64,000 nt of DNA from Macrostomum hystrix (taxonomy: Eukaryota; Platyhelminthes; Macrostomidae). Position numbers and translations under genes: made by a program. The notes under the pieces were generated by a model that searched no databases, was not told where the DNA came from, and worked only from the letters and a program-made list of their open reading frames with translations. Within the stretch, counting starts at the first letter, position 1. Every line of letters begins with the position of its first letter. The DNA is taken from positions 868,001 to 932,000 of the forward strand of contig CATNEN010000011.1 of NCBI GenBank assembly GCA_950097015.1. The letters run 5' to 3'. Positions 1-11,500 of the stretch are shown here, piece by piece.

Positions 1-699
1 GGCTCGTAATATCGCTATGTAGCTCGTATAACATATTTTATTCATGAACACAATGGTTTATACTCGTATATTCACATCGATAAACAGAAAAAAGACCATA
101 TTTATAATTAGACTGTCTGCTTTATTAAATGCTTTTTGCACTCTTTATTTGCACATTTTATAGTTATAGTTTAATATTAAAACTGTTAGTTCATACTTTT
201 ACTTTGCCGTGAAATCTGATGTGAATAATTTTAACAAAACATAAAGTTAAAGATTGTCTTTAATTCAAAATGACACAATAATTACTTCACCAAAGTGGCC
301 TATTGCTTTGTAAATTCTTGATCAAATTAGTAGATAGTCTCACCTATCTTTCAGTAAGAAATTGCTTAAAATACTTAAAATGTAGGTTTTTGTTACTCGT
401 ATATTTAACATCATGACTTATTTAAAATGCATGGTTTCAATGTTTGCCTAACAGTGCGTTTCTAATTGTCAACAATTGAATAAATGGCAAGTATGGACGC
501 TTTGTGAAAGCCGAGACTTTTTCTAACGTTTGAATCTTGAGCTGTTTTTGTACTAATTTATGTTCCTTTAGAACGGGTCGACAAGCTTCGACGAATCTCT
601 CCCCAGTCTTGTCTCTCTGCCAGTCTCATCTCTCCCCTGTGTCATCACTCCACTATCTTGTCTCTCTCTTGTCTTACCTCTCCCCTGTATCATCTCGCC
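1..699. other. AT-rich non-coding DNA
   Basis: No coding region is recognised. Only short reading frames running into the following repeat are open. Near 572-590 lies a stretch (cgggtcgacaagctt) that resembles the end of the hAT-type MITE at 57059; it is described with the repeat that follows. Confidence 0.6.
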
Positions 700-1050
700 C
701 CTGTCTCATCTCTCCCCAGTCTCGTCTCTCTTATGTCTCATCTCTCCCCAGTCTCGTCTCTCTTATGTCTCATCTCTCCCCAGTCTCGTCTCTCTTATGT
801 CTCATCTCTCCCCAGTCTCGTCTCTCTTATGTCTCATCTCTCCCCAGTCTCGTCTCTCTTATGTCTCATCTCTCCCCAGTCTCGTCTCTCTTATGTCTCA
901 TCTCTCCCCAGTCTCGTCTATCTTATGTCTTATCTCTCCCCAGTCTCGTCTCTCTTATGTCTCATCTCTCCCCAGTCTCGTCTCTCTTATGTCTCATCTC
1001 TCCCCAGTCTCGTCTCTCTTATGTCTCATCTCTCCCCTGTCTTGCCTCAT
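572..1050 (-). repeat. 30-bp minisatellite beside a hAT-like end
   Basis: From about 700 to 1045 a 30-bp unit (core tctcatctctccccagtctc) is repeated about eleven times with few changes. The complement reads gagatgagac and gggg, the same core as the arrays at 5990-6290 and 57135-57865. A degenerate copy of the MITE terminus (cgggtcgacaagctt) lies just upstream. The block is therefore probably a truncated, decayed member of the MITE family whose intact copy is at 57059-57955. The three overlapping Ser/Leu-rich reading frames here are by-products of the repeat. Confidence 0.6.
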
Positions 1051-1489
1051 AAGTTTTTTAAAATGATTATTTTGTGCCGAAATAGAAACGAGTGAAGTTT
1101 GTTGACGTCCGATTTAATTGCACCCAATTAAGGGCGAATAATTGGAGAGATAAGCTGAGCTGATAGGTGCTAATTAGCAGGGAACATTTTTTAGTGGCTG
1201 TCAACCTAGTCGACTCGATTAGATTTGATTTCAATCTCCAATTAATTAACCTTTTAATATGAAAGAAGTTATATATAATGATTGTGAAGAGTTCTTTTAA
1301 TTACAACGATCCGTTAATGTCAAAAGTTTCGTCGAAACTTCGATATGCTAAAACCTAGCAAAGCAAGTACACCGACGGACAGTATAAACAAGAACAAGTT
1401 GTCTTTTTTATAAGTTATAATAAAGTCGTCGAGATTGCTGAAGAGTTCAGTAGAGAATGCCCCTCCCTATATGTACACTATACCTGAAG

Positions 1490-1535
1490 AATAAATATAT
1501 GCAGCCTAAGCCAAAGAGCAGTAACAGAAACAGTT
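1490..1535 (+). promoter_or_regulatory. TATA-like core promoter
   Basis: An aataaatatatg stretch at about 1491-1502 lies some 40 bases before the ATG at 1540. It would suit a TATA box for the small open reading frame that follows. There is no experimental or comparative support. Confidence 0.25.
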
Positions 1536-1539
1536 GGCA

Positions 1540-1680
1540 ATGGGCAGACATAAAGCTCTGACTGCGGTTGCTATGCTAATGCTGCAGTGTCTAATGCCGA
1601 TAATAGACGAAAAGTATGAAAGCAGAATAAGGGTAGGACAAAGTGGGCTGGCTTTGAATGCAAATTATTGTGGTGAATAG
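1540..1680 (+). CDS. Possible small secreted peptide (46 aa)
   Basis: An ATG-initiated frame of 46 codons ends at TAG 1678-1680. The N-terminus has the three parts of a signal peptide: a basic start (MGRHK), a hydrophobic core (residues 6-22, LTAVAMLMLQCLMPII) and then a charged stretch (DEKYESRIR). The remaining 15 residues contain one Cys and no recognisable domain. A GTAGGA sequence after residue 31 could instead be a weak splice donor, making this the first exon of a longer secreted protein. The frame sits next to a TATA-like sequence and a minisatellite starts 100 bases downstream. I do not recognise a family, and chance cannot be excluded for a frame this short. Confidence 0.3.
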   Translation: MGRHKALTAVAMLMLQCLMPIIDEKYESRIRVGQSGLALNANYCGE

Positions 1681-1779
1681 CTGAGAAAAAAAGTGTGTCA
1701 AAGCAGACAAAACTAAAACCAACTATGATGAATTTTGTAGCTACTTTATATTATATTCAGTAAAAAAGCACTGCACTAC

Positions 1780-2050
1780 AGGTAACACTACTATCTAACA
1801 GGTGACACTCCTATCTAACAGGTGACACTCCTATCCAACAGGTGACACTCCTATCTAACAGGTGACACTACTATCTAACAGGTGACACTACTATCTAACA
1901 GGTGACACTCCTATCTAACAGGTGACACTCCTATCCAAGAGGTGACACTCCTATCCAACAGGTGACACTCCTATCCAACAGGTGACACTCCTATCTAACA
2001 GGTGACTCTACTATCTAACAGGCGACATTTCTATCTTAGAGGCGACACTC
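1780..2050. repeat. 20-bp minisatellite
   Basis: About 13 copies of a 20-bp unit (ggtgacactcctatctaaca) with one or two substitutions each. The last copies are more diverged. It lies in non-coding DNA. Confidence 0.9.
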
Positions 2051-3190
2051 CTGTATTTAGGGATCTAGGGATAAATTCACAATAATCTGCGTATCTGGCT
2101 TTGAGATAACCAGGACAAAGGTAGGAGACAAAGAGGAACATTGCGAGTACTTTTTTATTAGAAACCATTGTGAGATGGTGTGTGAGTGTGAGAGAGAAAT
2201 AATCTGTAACATGACAACTAGCTGTAAAAACGGCTAGCGTAACACTTCGTGAGCCATTGACGAGAGCCAGCGAGCAATTGATGTCGGGTTGAATAGCTGC
2301 AGAGCAAACAGACAGCCAATGAGCTATGAGGAAAGAAATCTGATAGGAGGATAAAAACTACAGGAGTAAAATCCCCCATTGTCGTTTCTTAAAGTTGACT
2401 CTAGAAACGTAAGACTAAGATGTCTTTCGCACCTGTAAATTAAAATCTATTTACAAACCCGTCTAACAGATGAAAAAGGATTTTTCTAGGAAATGCAGAC
2501 ACAATCGCAAAGAAGAATCGGGCCATGACCTTTGCACGAGTCTTCTCAGCACGTTTTCCAAGATTTGAGAAGTGGGCTTTTCCTTCACACCTGAAAAATC
2601 CCCATTCGCTATTTCTAGTCGACTCAACTTTCTTGGCGCATAAGTGACGCCTAGGCCAGGGCAGGGACAATTCTCCCTTTTCCTTCTCCAGAATAAACTT
2701 CCCAATATGAGTTGGCGCCCTCGCGATGTCACATTCGCGTCCTGGTAACTAGAATTGCCCATCAAGGAAAGTGGGAGTGGAATGAGAGTTTGGACAAAGT
2801 GATGCTGAAATAGCAGGTCGGATGTTTGCTAAGGTCCGATACAAAACAAAATAGCGTGGAGCGCTTTTAACGTTTGCACTTTGTAAGCGATTAGCTAAAT
2901 GTCAGTGTCAGTCATTTTAGTCTGACAATTCTGTCACTCAATTAAAATATAGACTAGTGGAAAATATTTTCTAATATAGATTTTTTGAGCGATCGATCGT
3001 ATTTCGTAGAAAAATTAACCGACAGAAGTCAATGTATATACGACTTGAAACTATATTTTACGTTATAAAATCAGTAAAATCAGAGTAATCAATTGCTAAA
3101 ATTATCGACTTAGTAATCTGAAGACTGAGTATTATCGATTAGTTGAGTTACTGATTAATATAGCTCGTAGTTATAGATCAATTGTGCTAA
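2051..3190. other. Non-coding DNA
   Basis: No supported gene. Minus-strand frames at 2440-2765 lack a family match and are read as chance. A tggcgccc stretch at 2713 resembles a retroviral-type primer-binding site, but no LTR pair or polyprotein is present nearby. Confidence 0.5.
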
Positions 3191-3194
3191 TGAT

Positions 3195-3712
3195 TGGTAG
3201 AATTATCGATTTTTTGAGTTACTGATTGGTAGAATTATCGATTCTTTGAGTCACTGATTGGTAGAATTATCGATTCTTTGAGTCACTGATTGGTAGAATT
3301 ATCGATTCTTTGAGTCACTGATGGGTAGAATTATCGATTCTTTGAGTCACTGATTGGTAGAATTATCGATTCTTTGAGTCACTGATTGGTAGAATTATCG
3401 ATTCTTTGAGTCACTGATTGGTAGAATTATCGATTCTTTGAGTCACTGATTGGTAGAATTATCGATTCTTTGAGTCACTGATTAGTAGAATTATCGATTC
3501 TTTGAGTCACTGATTGTTAGAATTATCGATTCTTTGAGTCACTGATTGGTAGAATTATCGATTCTTTGAGTCACTGATTGTTAGAATTATCGATTCTTTG
3601 AGTCACTGATTGGTAGAATTATCGATTCTTTGAGTCACTGATTGGTAGAATTATCGATTCTTTGAGTCACTGATTGGTAGAATTATCGATTCTTTGAGTC
3701 ACTGATTAGAAA
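3195..3712. repeat. 32-bp minisatellite
   Basis: About 16 near-identical copies of a 32-bp unit that includes attggtagaattatcgattc. Copies differ mostly at one position (attggt, attagt, attgtt, atgggt), so the array expanded recently. It is AT-rich and non-coding. Confidence 0.92.
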
Positions 3713-4561
3713 AGTTACGAGTAGAATTCAAAATTCATTTATTTATTGATAAGATTATTATAATCCGAATTTACATTACTAGTAATCACCTATACTTATT
3801 ATTCGTGAAAGGGTTCCAATCTCTCTCTTGATAGTCAGTTTTAGCAAGTAGTCAAATGTCTTCTAGCAACTCTTTCTCAGGCCGCCTACCGAAATTAGCT
3901 ACAAGAAGCAGCCGATTTAGGATTCATCAACGGAATTCTTAGCCTAAAAAGCAACCAAAAAATATAGCGCCTCAGTCTTTCATCGCAAAAGAGCTTTAAG
4001 TTCATACAGGCAACTACACTGAAAGCGCTACTTTTACGATTGCATGGAGTTTGTAGGTTGTTTGCACAAATGAAACATTACTTCTATAATAATGTGAAAT
4101 ATTACCCTAATAATGTAAAGTTCTTAACCCGAGCAGTGTTTTTCGTCACTTATTTTTTAAAGCTAATTAAAAAACACCAAAGAAAAACGAATATGAATAT
4201 CTGAAATCTACAGTGTTTGTAATCAGCAAACGCAGGGGGGTTACTTTGCACCTGAGAACCTTACTGCATAGCTGCGGGATAATTTGAATTTAAATAACAA
4301 AGCAGGTGAAAATCAGTGGCACAGGAAGTTTGTCAACTGTGCCTGATTATGCAGTCAAAATTGCCCACATGGAAATGCTTGGATTTGCATGGAATTTGCA
4401 TTGCTCATAGACTCAACGTTGAAAGTGACCAAAGTATAACAAACTCAATAGTAGTGTACTATCTAGCCTACTAGAAAACAGATCTGAAGTAAATAAAAAA
4501 ATGCTCCCGAAGAGTGTGACATAACATGCAGATCAGAAGGACTGGCTGTTCAAGCCGACGA

Positions 4562-4935
4562 TCTGGAAGAGTAGCGGTAAGGGTTTGAGGATCCGAGGGA
4601 GTAGCGGTAAGTATTTGAGAATCTGGGAGAATAGCGGTAAGGGTTTGAGGATCTGGGAGAGTAGCGGTAAGGGTTTGAGGATCTGGGAGAGTAGCGGTAA
4701 GGGTTTGAGGATTGGGAGAGTAGCGGTAAGGGTTTGAGGATTGGGAGAGTAGCGGTAAGGGTTTGAGGATTGGGAGAGTAGCGGTAAGGGTTTGAGGATT
4801 GGGAGAGTAGCGGTAAGGGTTTGAGGATCTGGGAGAGTAGCGGTAAGGGTTTCAGGATCTGGGAGAGTAGCGGTAAGGGTTTCAGGATTTGAGTGAGTAA
4901 ACGTAGGGATTTGAGTATCTGGGAGGTAACGGTAG
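4562..4935. repeat. 29/30-bp minisatellite
   Basis: About 12 copies of a 29- or 30-bp unit containing gagagtagcggtaagggttt. Two length variants (gaggatctggg and gaggattggg) are grouped in runs rather than mixed, as expected from local slippage. Confidence 0.9.
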
Positions 4936-5551
4936 GGATTTATTATAGCAATAATTGACGCCTAAGTAATAGAGGTGTGTGATAATTCACTTTGAATTGA
5001 CAAGAAAGCAAAAAAGAAACAAAAAATTAATTATTCTACATTAATGCTCATTAATGTGGAAGAGCAGTGACAATTTATAAGCACCGAAGTTATAAGTTTG
5101 TTTATTATGTTTACAAAATTAAAAATATTATGAATGTATTGCGCTAATTAAATCATCACGAAATCCAAAATAAATTATGTAAAACAGTTTTTCCACCACT
5201 AAAAATCCAGGAATTCGATATTCACGTTCACAAAAGACCACATTCTTTCATTTTGCTGTTTTATTTAGCTGCCATAATGAAATTCATTTTTTTATACCAA
5301 TACGGCCAAAACAAACAAATGGACAAATAAAATAAATAAAAACAGCTTCTCATCATTTTCGAATTGAATATTAATGTATTATAAGCTACCATTTTAGTTT
5401 TTCATGTTAAACTGTCTTTAAATGCTAAATTGATAGAGCAAAATATTACGAAACAAAAAGCCATGTATTTACACCGTTTAAAATAAATAGTGTAGATATT
5501 CATTTTTACTTACTATTAGTAGGTAAGTCAGCTAGCATTGGAAAAGAAAAG
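4936..5551. other. AT-rich 3' flank of the USP gene
   Basis: No coding signal. The segment lies just downstream, in minus-strand sense, of the protease stop codon and probably includes its 3' untranslated region. Confidence 0.5.
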
Positions 5552-8500
5552 CTAGACAAGTTCATACAGCAGTAGGTAGGCAGCAGATGCAACACCGGGG
5601 CTAATTAGAAATCTTTCAATATTGCCGCAATCTGTAACGCTGTGATCGTCGCAATTGTACCAGCGACCTTGGCAACGGCACAGAGCTGTGTAATGACCGC
5701 TGTTAGTACTGCCACTGCCCTCATGCAGAATCAGTCCGCTTAACTCGTACACAGCAGCAGCAGCAGCAGCATCCAGATCAGACGAATTCCTGCTTAGCAA
5801 CAGACTGGAGCAGTCTAATCTGAGCGGGATCTTCACCTATGGGAGAATTTGTGTGTGTAGATACGATTGTTTTATCCTCTTTGAAAAATCTACGGTCTTA
5901 AACACGGGTCGGCAACTTTGTGTATCCCACGTACAAAGAAATGATGTACATCACTGCAGCAGGTCACGGGAAATGTAAAGATATGAGACGGGGTTAGAGA
6001 CACTAGGCAGAGAGATGGGACAGAAGAGGAGAGATATTAGACAAGGAAGATAAGACACGGGAGAGATAAAACAGAGGGAGATGAGACAGAGGAGAGATAA
6101 GACACGGGGAGAGATGAGACAGAGGAGAGATGAGACACGGGGAGAGATGAGACAGAGGAGAGATGAGACAAGGTGGAGATAAGACACGGGGGAGATAAGA
6201 CACGGGGGAGATAAGACACAGGGAGAGATGAGACACGGGGAGAGATGAGACACGGGGAGAGATGAGACACGGGGAGAGACGGGGAGAGAGAAAGTGCACT
6301 TCAGAATCTACGATTGGTTCTATAGGCTGAGATTCGAACTCCCGACGTATTGGTTAGAATTCAGAAGCTCCACCAACTAGGCTAAAAGCCTATAGTTACA
6401 AATGCTTTTATAACAAATAATTGCCAACCTGTCGCTCATTCTTGGTGAGGCTTAGGTGAGAATTGCCGCCACTGGCGGGAACGCATCGCATTAGCTGCAG
6501 AGCTAATAGTCGGGGCAGTTTTCCAAACAGCTGGCACTTCTGGTAGGGCTGGCCTCGACGAATCGGCGTAGCGGCGTGGTAGGGACTGGACGAGCCAGCA
6601 GCCACCGGCGTGGAGGTCATGGTCATGCGGCGCTGCACGTGCTGCAGCTGGCGATGATTGTTGTTCAGGCGCCATTCCGGATCCTCAGCAGCAGCAATTG
6701 GCGAATCCGCCGCGGAGGCGGCGCAGAAACTGCAGCGAAGACCGCCGAGACTTTCTAGCTGGCCGACACTGTTCGATAGGCAGTCTGTCAGGCTGACGGG
6801 CTGCAGGAGTCAGTTGGTAAGAGGACTTTTGGCGATGGGATAAGGAACAGTTGGGATCAGAAGTGAGAATTTGGGATCAGAAGCATGGATTTTGGATCAG
6901 AAGTATGGATTTTGGATCAGTAGTATGGATTTTGGATCAGAAGTATGGATTTTGGATCAGAAGTATGGATTTTGGATCAGAAGTATGGATTTTGGATCAG
7001 AAGTATGGATTTTGGATCAGAAGTATGGATTTTGGATCAGAAGTATGGATTTTGGATCAGAAGTATGGATTTTGGATCAGAAGTATGGATTTTGGATCAG
7101 AAGTATGGATTTTGGATCGGAAGTATGGATTTTGGATCAGAAGTATGGATTTTGGATCAGAAGTATGGATTTTGGATCGGAAGTATGGATTTTGGATCAG
7201 AAGTATGGATTTTGGATCGGAAGTAAGAATTTGGGATCAGAACTAAGCCTTTGGGCTTCAATTTAATAGGTTGAATGCGGTATCAGAAATCCCAATTCGG
7301 GACAAGAATGATAAATTTGGATAAAAATTTGGAATCTTGGAAAAAAACTTGCGTTCAGAAATCTGAATTCGAGGGGGGTCGGTGGCAGAGCGGTTAACGC
7401 GTTTGCCTCTCGCACCAAAGTCCCTAAGTTCGATTCCACGGCTAGGCCACATTCATTTGGGGCGCAGCCGTGGAGAGAAGGCTTGATGGCTTGTGGTGAA
7501 ATTTACGTCCTTGAGGACCAACCTCCAAGGCGCAGTGAGTGTACACTGCCTGACGATGAGGAAGTCAGGGCAGATGTACACACCTGTGTGAGCGTTTGCA
7601 TGCGTGCGGAATCTGTGAGCGTGTGTGCTCAGGAGTCAGTGAAATGGGCAGAATTGCCTCCTCGCAGTTTGCAGGTATTTTGTCACTAAATGGTGTGCCA
7701 TTGCCCGCAGCCCTCCTGCAATTATTATTATTATATTATTACTATTATTAATTTGAATTCGAGATTAGACATCTGAAATTGATAGAAATCAAGATGTGCG
7801 ATTAGAAACTGAGGATTAGGGGATTTCAGAAGATCAGTAATTAGAGGATTAACAACACCCCAAGAGAAAGTTCTGGGCTACTCACACAAGGATCAATTCT
7901 GGCTACTCACACAAGGATCAATTCTGGCTACTCACACAAGGATCAGTTCTGGCTACTCACACAAGGATCAGTTCTGGCTACTCACACAAGGATCAATTCT
8001 GGCTACTCACACAAGGATCAGTTCTGGCTACTCACACAAGGATCAGTTCTGGCTACTCACACAAGGATCAGTTCTGGCTACTCACACAAGGATCAGTTCT
8101 GGGCTACTCACACAAGGATCAGTTCTGGCTACTCACACAAGGATCAGTTCTGGCTACTCACACAAGGATCAGTTCTGGCTACTCACACAAGGATCAGTTC
8201 TGGGCTACTCACACAAGGATCAGTTCTGGCTACTCACACAAGGATCAGTTCTGGGCTACTCACACAAGGATCAGTTCTGGCTACTCACACAAGGATCAGT
8301 TCTGGCTACTCACACAAGGATCAGTTCTGGCTACTCACACAAGGATCAGTTCTGGGCTACTCACACAAGGATCAGTTCTGGCTACTCACACAAGGATCAG
8401 TTCTGGGCTACTCACACAAGGATCAGTTCTGGCTACTCACACAAGGATCAGTTCTGGCTACTCACACAAGGATCAGTTCTGGGCTACTCACACAAGGATC

Positions 8501-11500
8501 AGTTCTGGCTACTCACACAAGGATCAGTTCCGCCAACCGGTTCCAACGGCAGCGGCACAGGCAGGGCCAGCACGGCCTGACACTTGGCGCTAAGCCGATG
8601 GCAAGCTTCGCACAGGATCAGGTCAACCATCTGGCCTTCCATCGCCGCACCCAGCGGGCTGCGGCACTCGCCTAGTCGGCGCTCCAGCCAGTGCAGATCA
8701 GCCAGCCGGACTAGGGAGGCCGAGCAGGCGCGGTTAGCCAGGCCGGATGGAATGTCAGCCGGCTGATGGGCGAAGGTCACCTCTAAGCTGGCCGAATCCA
8801 GCAGCCTTAGCCGCGCGTCCGATGAACGAATCATGTCCACATCCGGGTAGGCGCGGCTCAGCCTTTCTAAAGTCGGCGTCCAGATTGTCGCATCGAAGCC
8901 GTTGGAGACGACGGAGTTTCTGCTGGCTTCAAGCAGGGCGTCCAATAGTAAAGTGAAGAATTCAACTGCGTCCTGCTGCTGCTGCGGCAGGCCGAGTGGT
9001 TGAACCAGCGGGCAAAGCTGGGCGAGAGCTCGTCGAAGCTGCTGAGTATCTAGGAGATCAAGACGGTGATGCTGCTTCCGCGAGGCGAAATGATGGTCAT
9101 CTAGGTGATCTTGTTGACTGGCCAGTCGACTTTGTTGTTGGATTCGATGACGACTGTAAAATAATTATATGACGAGTCTTATGAACACAATCTGTGCATA
9201 TCTAGTGTCCGACTAAGCTTAATTGGAGGGGGTGAGTGGCAGAGCGACCTAAAGCGATTGCCTCTAGCACCAAGATCCCACCTACATGACACAACCTACA
9301 AGGCACAGTGAGAGTGTACACTGCCTGGAGATAAGAACGTCGGGGCAGATGTACACACCTGTGAGCGTGGGCACTCAGGAGTTAGCGAAATGGGCGGAAG
9401 AATTGCCTCCTTGCTGGCTACGGGTCTACTTTCATTAAATGATGTGCCATTGCCTGCAGCTCTCCTGCAATTTTGGTATGCTTAATTGAATGACAGTTGT
9501 CCAATACTCTTTTTGTGAAGTTCCAACTGCATTAATAGAGACAGACATACGCTAAATCTGCTCATAAAGCTAGTTATAGGATATGAAGATTTAGTATACT
9601 AGACTAGCAAAACAACCCCCATAGAATTAAATCTCGGATGCCGATTACTCACCGATCAGCCAAAGCTTGCATGGCATCCAGTACAGCTTCGTGAGTAACA
9701 GAAGCGGATCGATTTCTACCGCAAGACCGCAGAGCTGACACAAAGCGATCATTGTTAAGTAGTAACTGCAGGCAGGCATTCATGAAGCACGAGTTGCTGC
9801 CAAGATTCACAAAGCCTACTGGTCTCAGGAGCTCTACGACCAACTGCTGTTGATCCTGCAACGGTGGCTGGCCAACAAAGCGACGACACAGGTTGCTAAT
9901 CACGCTACCGCCAGTGCCTGCGTTAGGCGATGGTTGCCATGCCAACGCCTGTGTTGATGAAAGGGTTCCTGCAGCCGCTGCATTTATTATACGATTATTG
10001 TAACCAATCTGTGGCGTAGCGCAAGTTCCAGATTGAGCTCCAGGTGCTAGGTAGTTGGCACTGCCACCGCTGTAACCATAGCCTTGCTGCCATGCCTGCG
10101 GTTCTGGCCACTGCTGCAGATTTTTTAAAGAAAGATTGATATCTAGTGTGCGCGAGTGAAGCGAAGTGGGATTTAAGCCTAGTAGCTTAGTAGCTCGGAC
10201 TTTCGAGTTGAAGGTCAAGGGTTCGATTCCCGGCTCCAATGGAACAAATTGAATCCTTTAGCAAGACAAATTACTCTGTTTTGCTTCCGTTCACTCAGCT
10301 GTTAAATGGGTAACAGTATTGGCCGTGGTAATTGAGGGTGGGTGTGGCGCCCCCCAGTCCATGGACTGAACAACGGTAAACAGCCTTCTGAAGCGCCGCA
10401 CAGTAGCTGAGGCTGTGCTGTCGGCTGCACCTCTGGCCAAATTAGGAGCTAACTAATTTTTGTAGCGAATATACATAGCAATGACACCTAGCCAAGCAGG
10501 ACCAGATGTACAGCCAGTGACAGTCGCAGCTATGTACAGCTTTTCAGTCTGTGGACTAGGGAGGCTGTCACATCAACCTGAATTTCTACGCCACAACTAA
10601 TGCTGATAATAATAATAATTACAGGAGGGGTGTGGGCACCGGCGTATGGCAGTTTACGCTTAAACTGGTTTAATAAGTTGCGTGAAATTCCACTAATTTT
10701 TCTCTCTGCGGCTGTTGAACCCAAAATCGAGTTCAGGGCTTATAGGAACCCCGTCGTTTTATAAGGGCTGAGATTCGAACTCACGACCTTTCCGTAAATC
10801 TTGACTTCGTGGCTACAGCCCGGGTTTGTTTAAACCGACCAATACAAAACAAACTAAATATTACCTGCAGCCGGCGCGATCGCCACAGACACCAGAGACG
10901 ATGCAAGTAAAATCCAACGGCCAGAAACGCGGCAGCTATTCGGCGCGCCAGCGCAACAATTTCTTGCTGGCCTAGCCACACTCTCATCAGGCCGTAAGCC
11001 ACGTTGCAGGCCGATAGTGTCCACAGTAGCATCGGACTTATGTTTAAGGTGTAGCGAATAGAACCAGCTACGACTGCCAGAAGGCTGCCTTCGACTAGGA
11101 AGTAGTGCCAGGTTGTAGCACCTGGGATCATTCTGGAGCGATAAATAACATTGTAATTATGTAAAATAGTACCGAGACAAGACAGCAAATATTGATTTTA
11201 TACCCCTGGCAATTCTTTGGGAATAGGGAGATTCTCTGTAGATTGGGGATTCTTTGTGGGTTGGGGAGATTCTCTGCGGATTAGGGAGATTCTCTGTGGA
11301 TTAGGGAGATTCTCTGTAGATCGGGGAGATTCTCTATGGATTAGGGAGATTGTCTGTGGATTAGGGAGATTCTCTGTGGATTGGGGAGATTTTCTGTGGA
11401 TTGGGAGATTCTCTGTGGATTGGGGAGATTTTCTGTGGATTGGGAGATTCTCTGTGGATTAGGGAGATTCTCTGTGGATTAGGGAGATTGTCTGTGGATC

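Noticed and set aside
700-1045. CRISPR-like regular repeats (also in many other arrays)
   Set aside because: The repeats are head-to-tail without unique spacers, and the window is eukaryotic.
2700-2760. tggcgccc stretch like a retroviral primer-binding site
   Set aside because: No LTR pair, gag or pol sequence nearby; eight bases are not enough.
2440-2765. Overlapping minus-strand frames of 76 and 100 codons
   Set aside because: No recognisable family, no splice context, and two frames open at once.
6851-7266. Three plus-strand frames of 93-131 codons (MDFGSEVWILDQ repeats)
   Set aside because: They are one 20-bp minisatellite read in three frames.
8584-8956. Plus-strand frames opposite protease exon 4
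   Set aside because: Antisense shadow of the supported exon.
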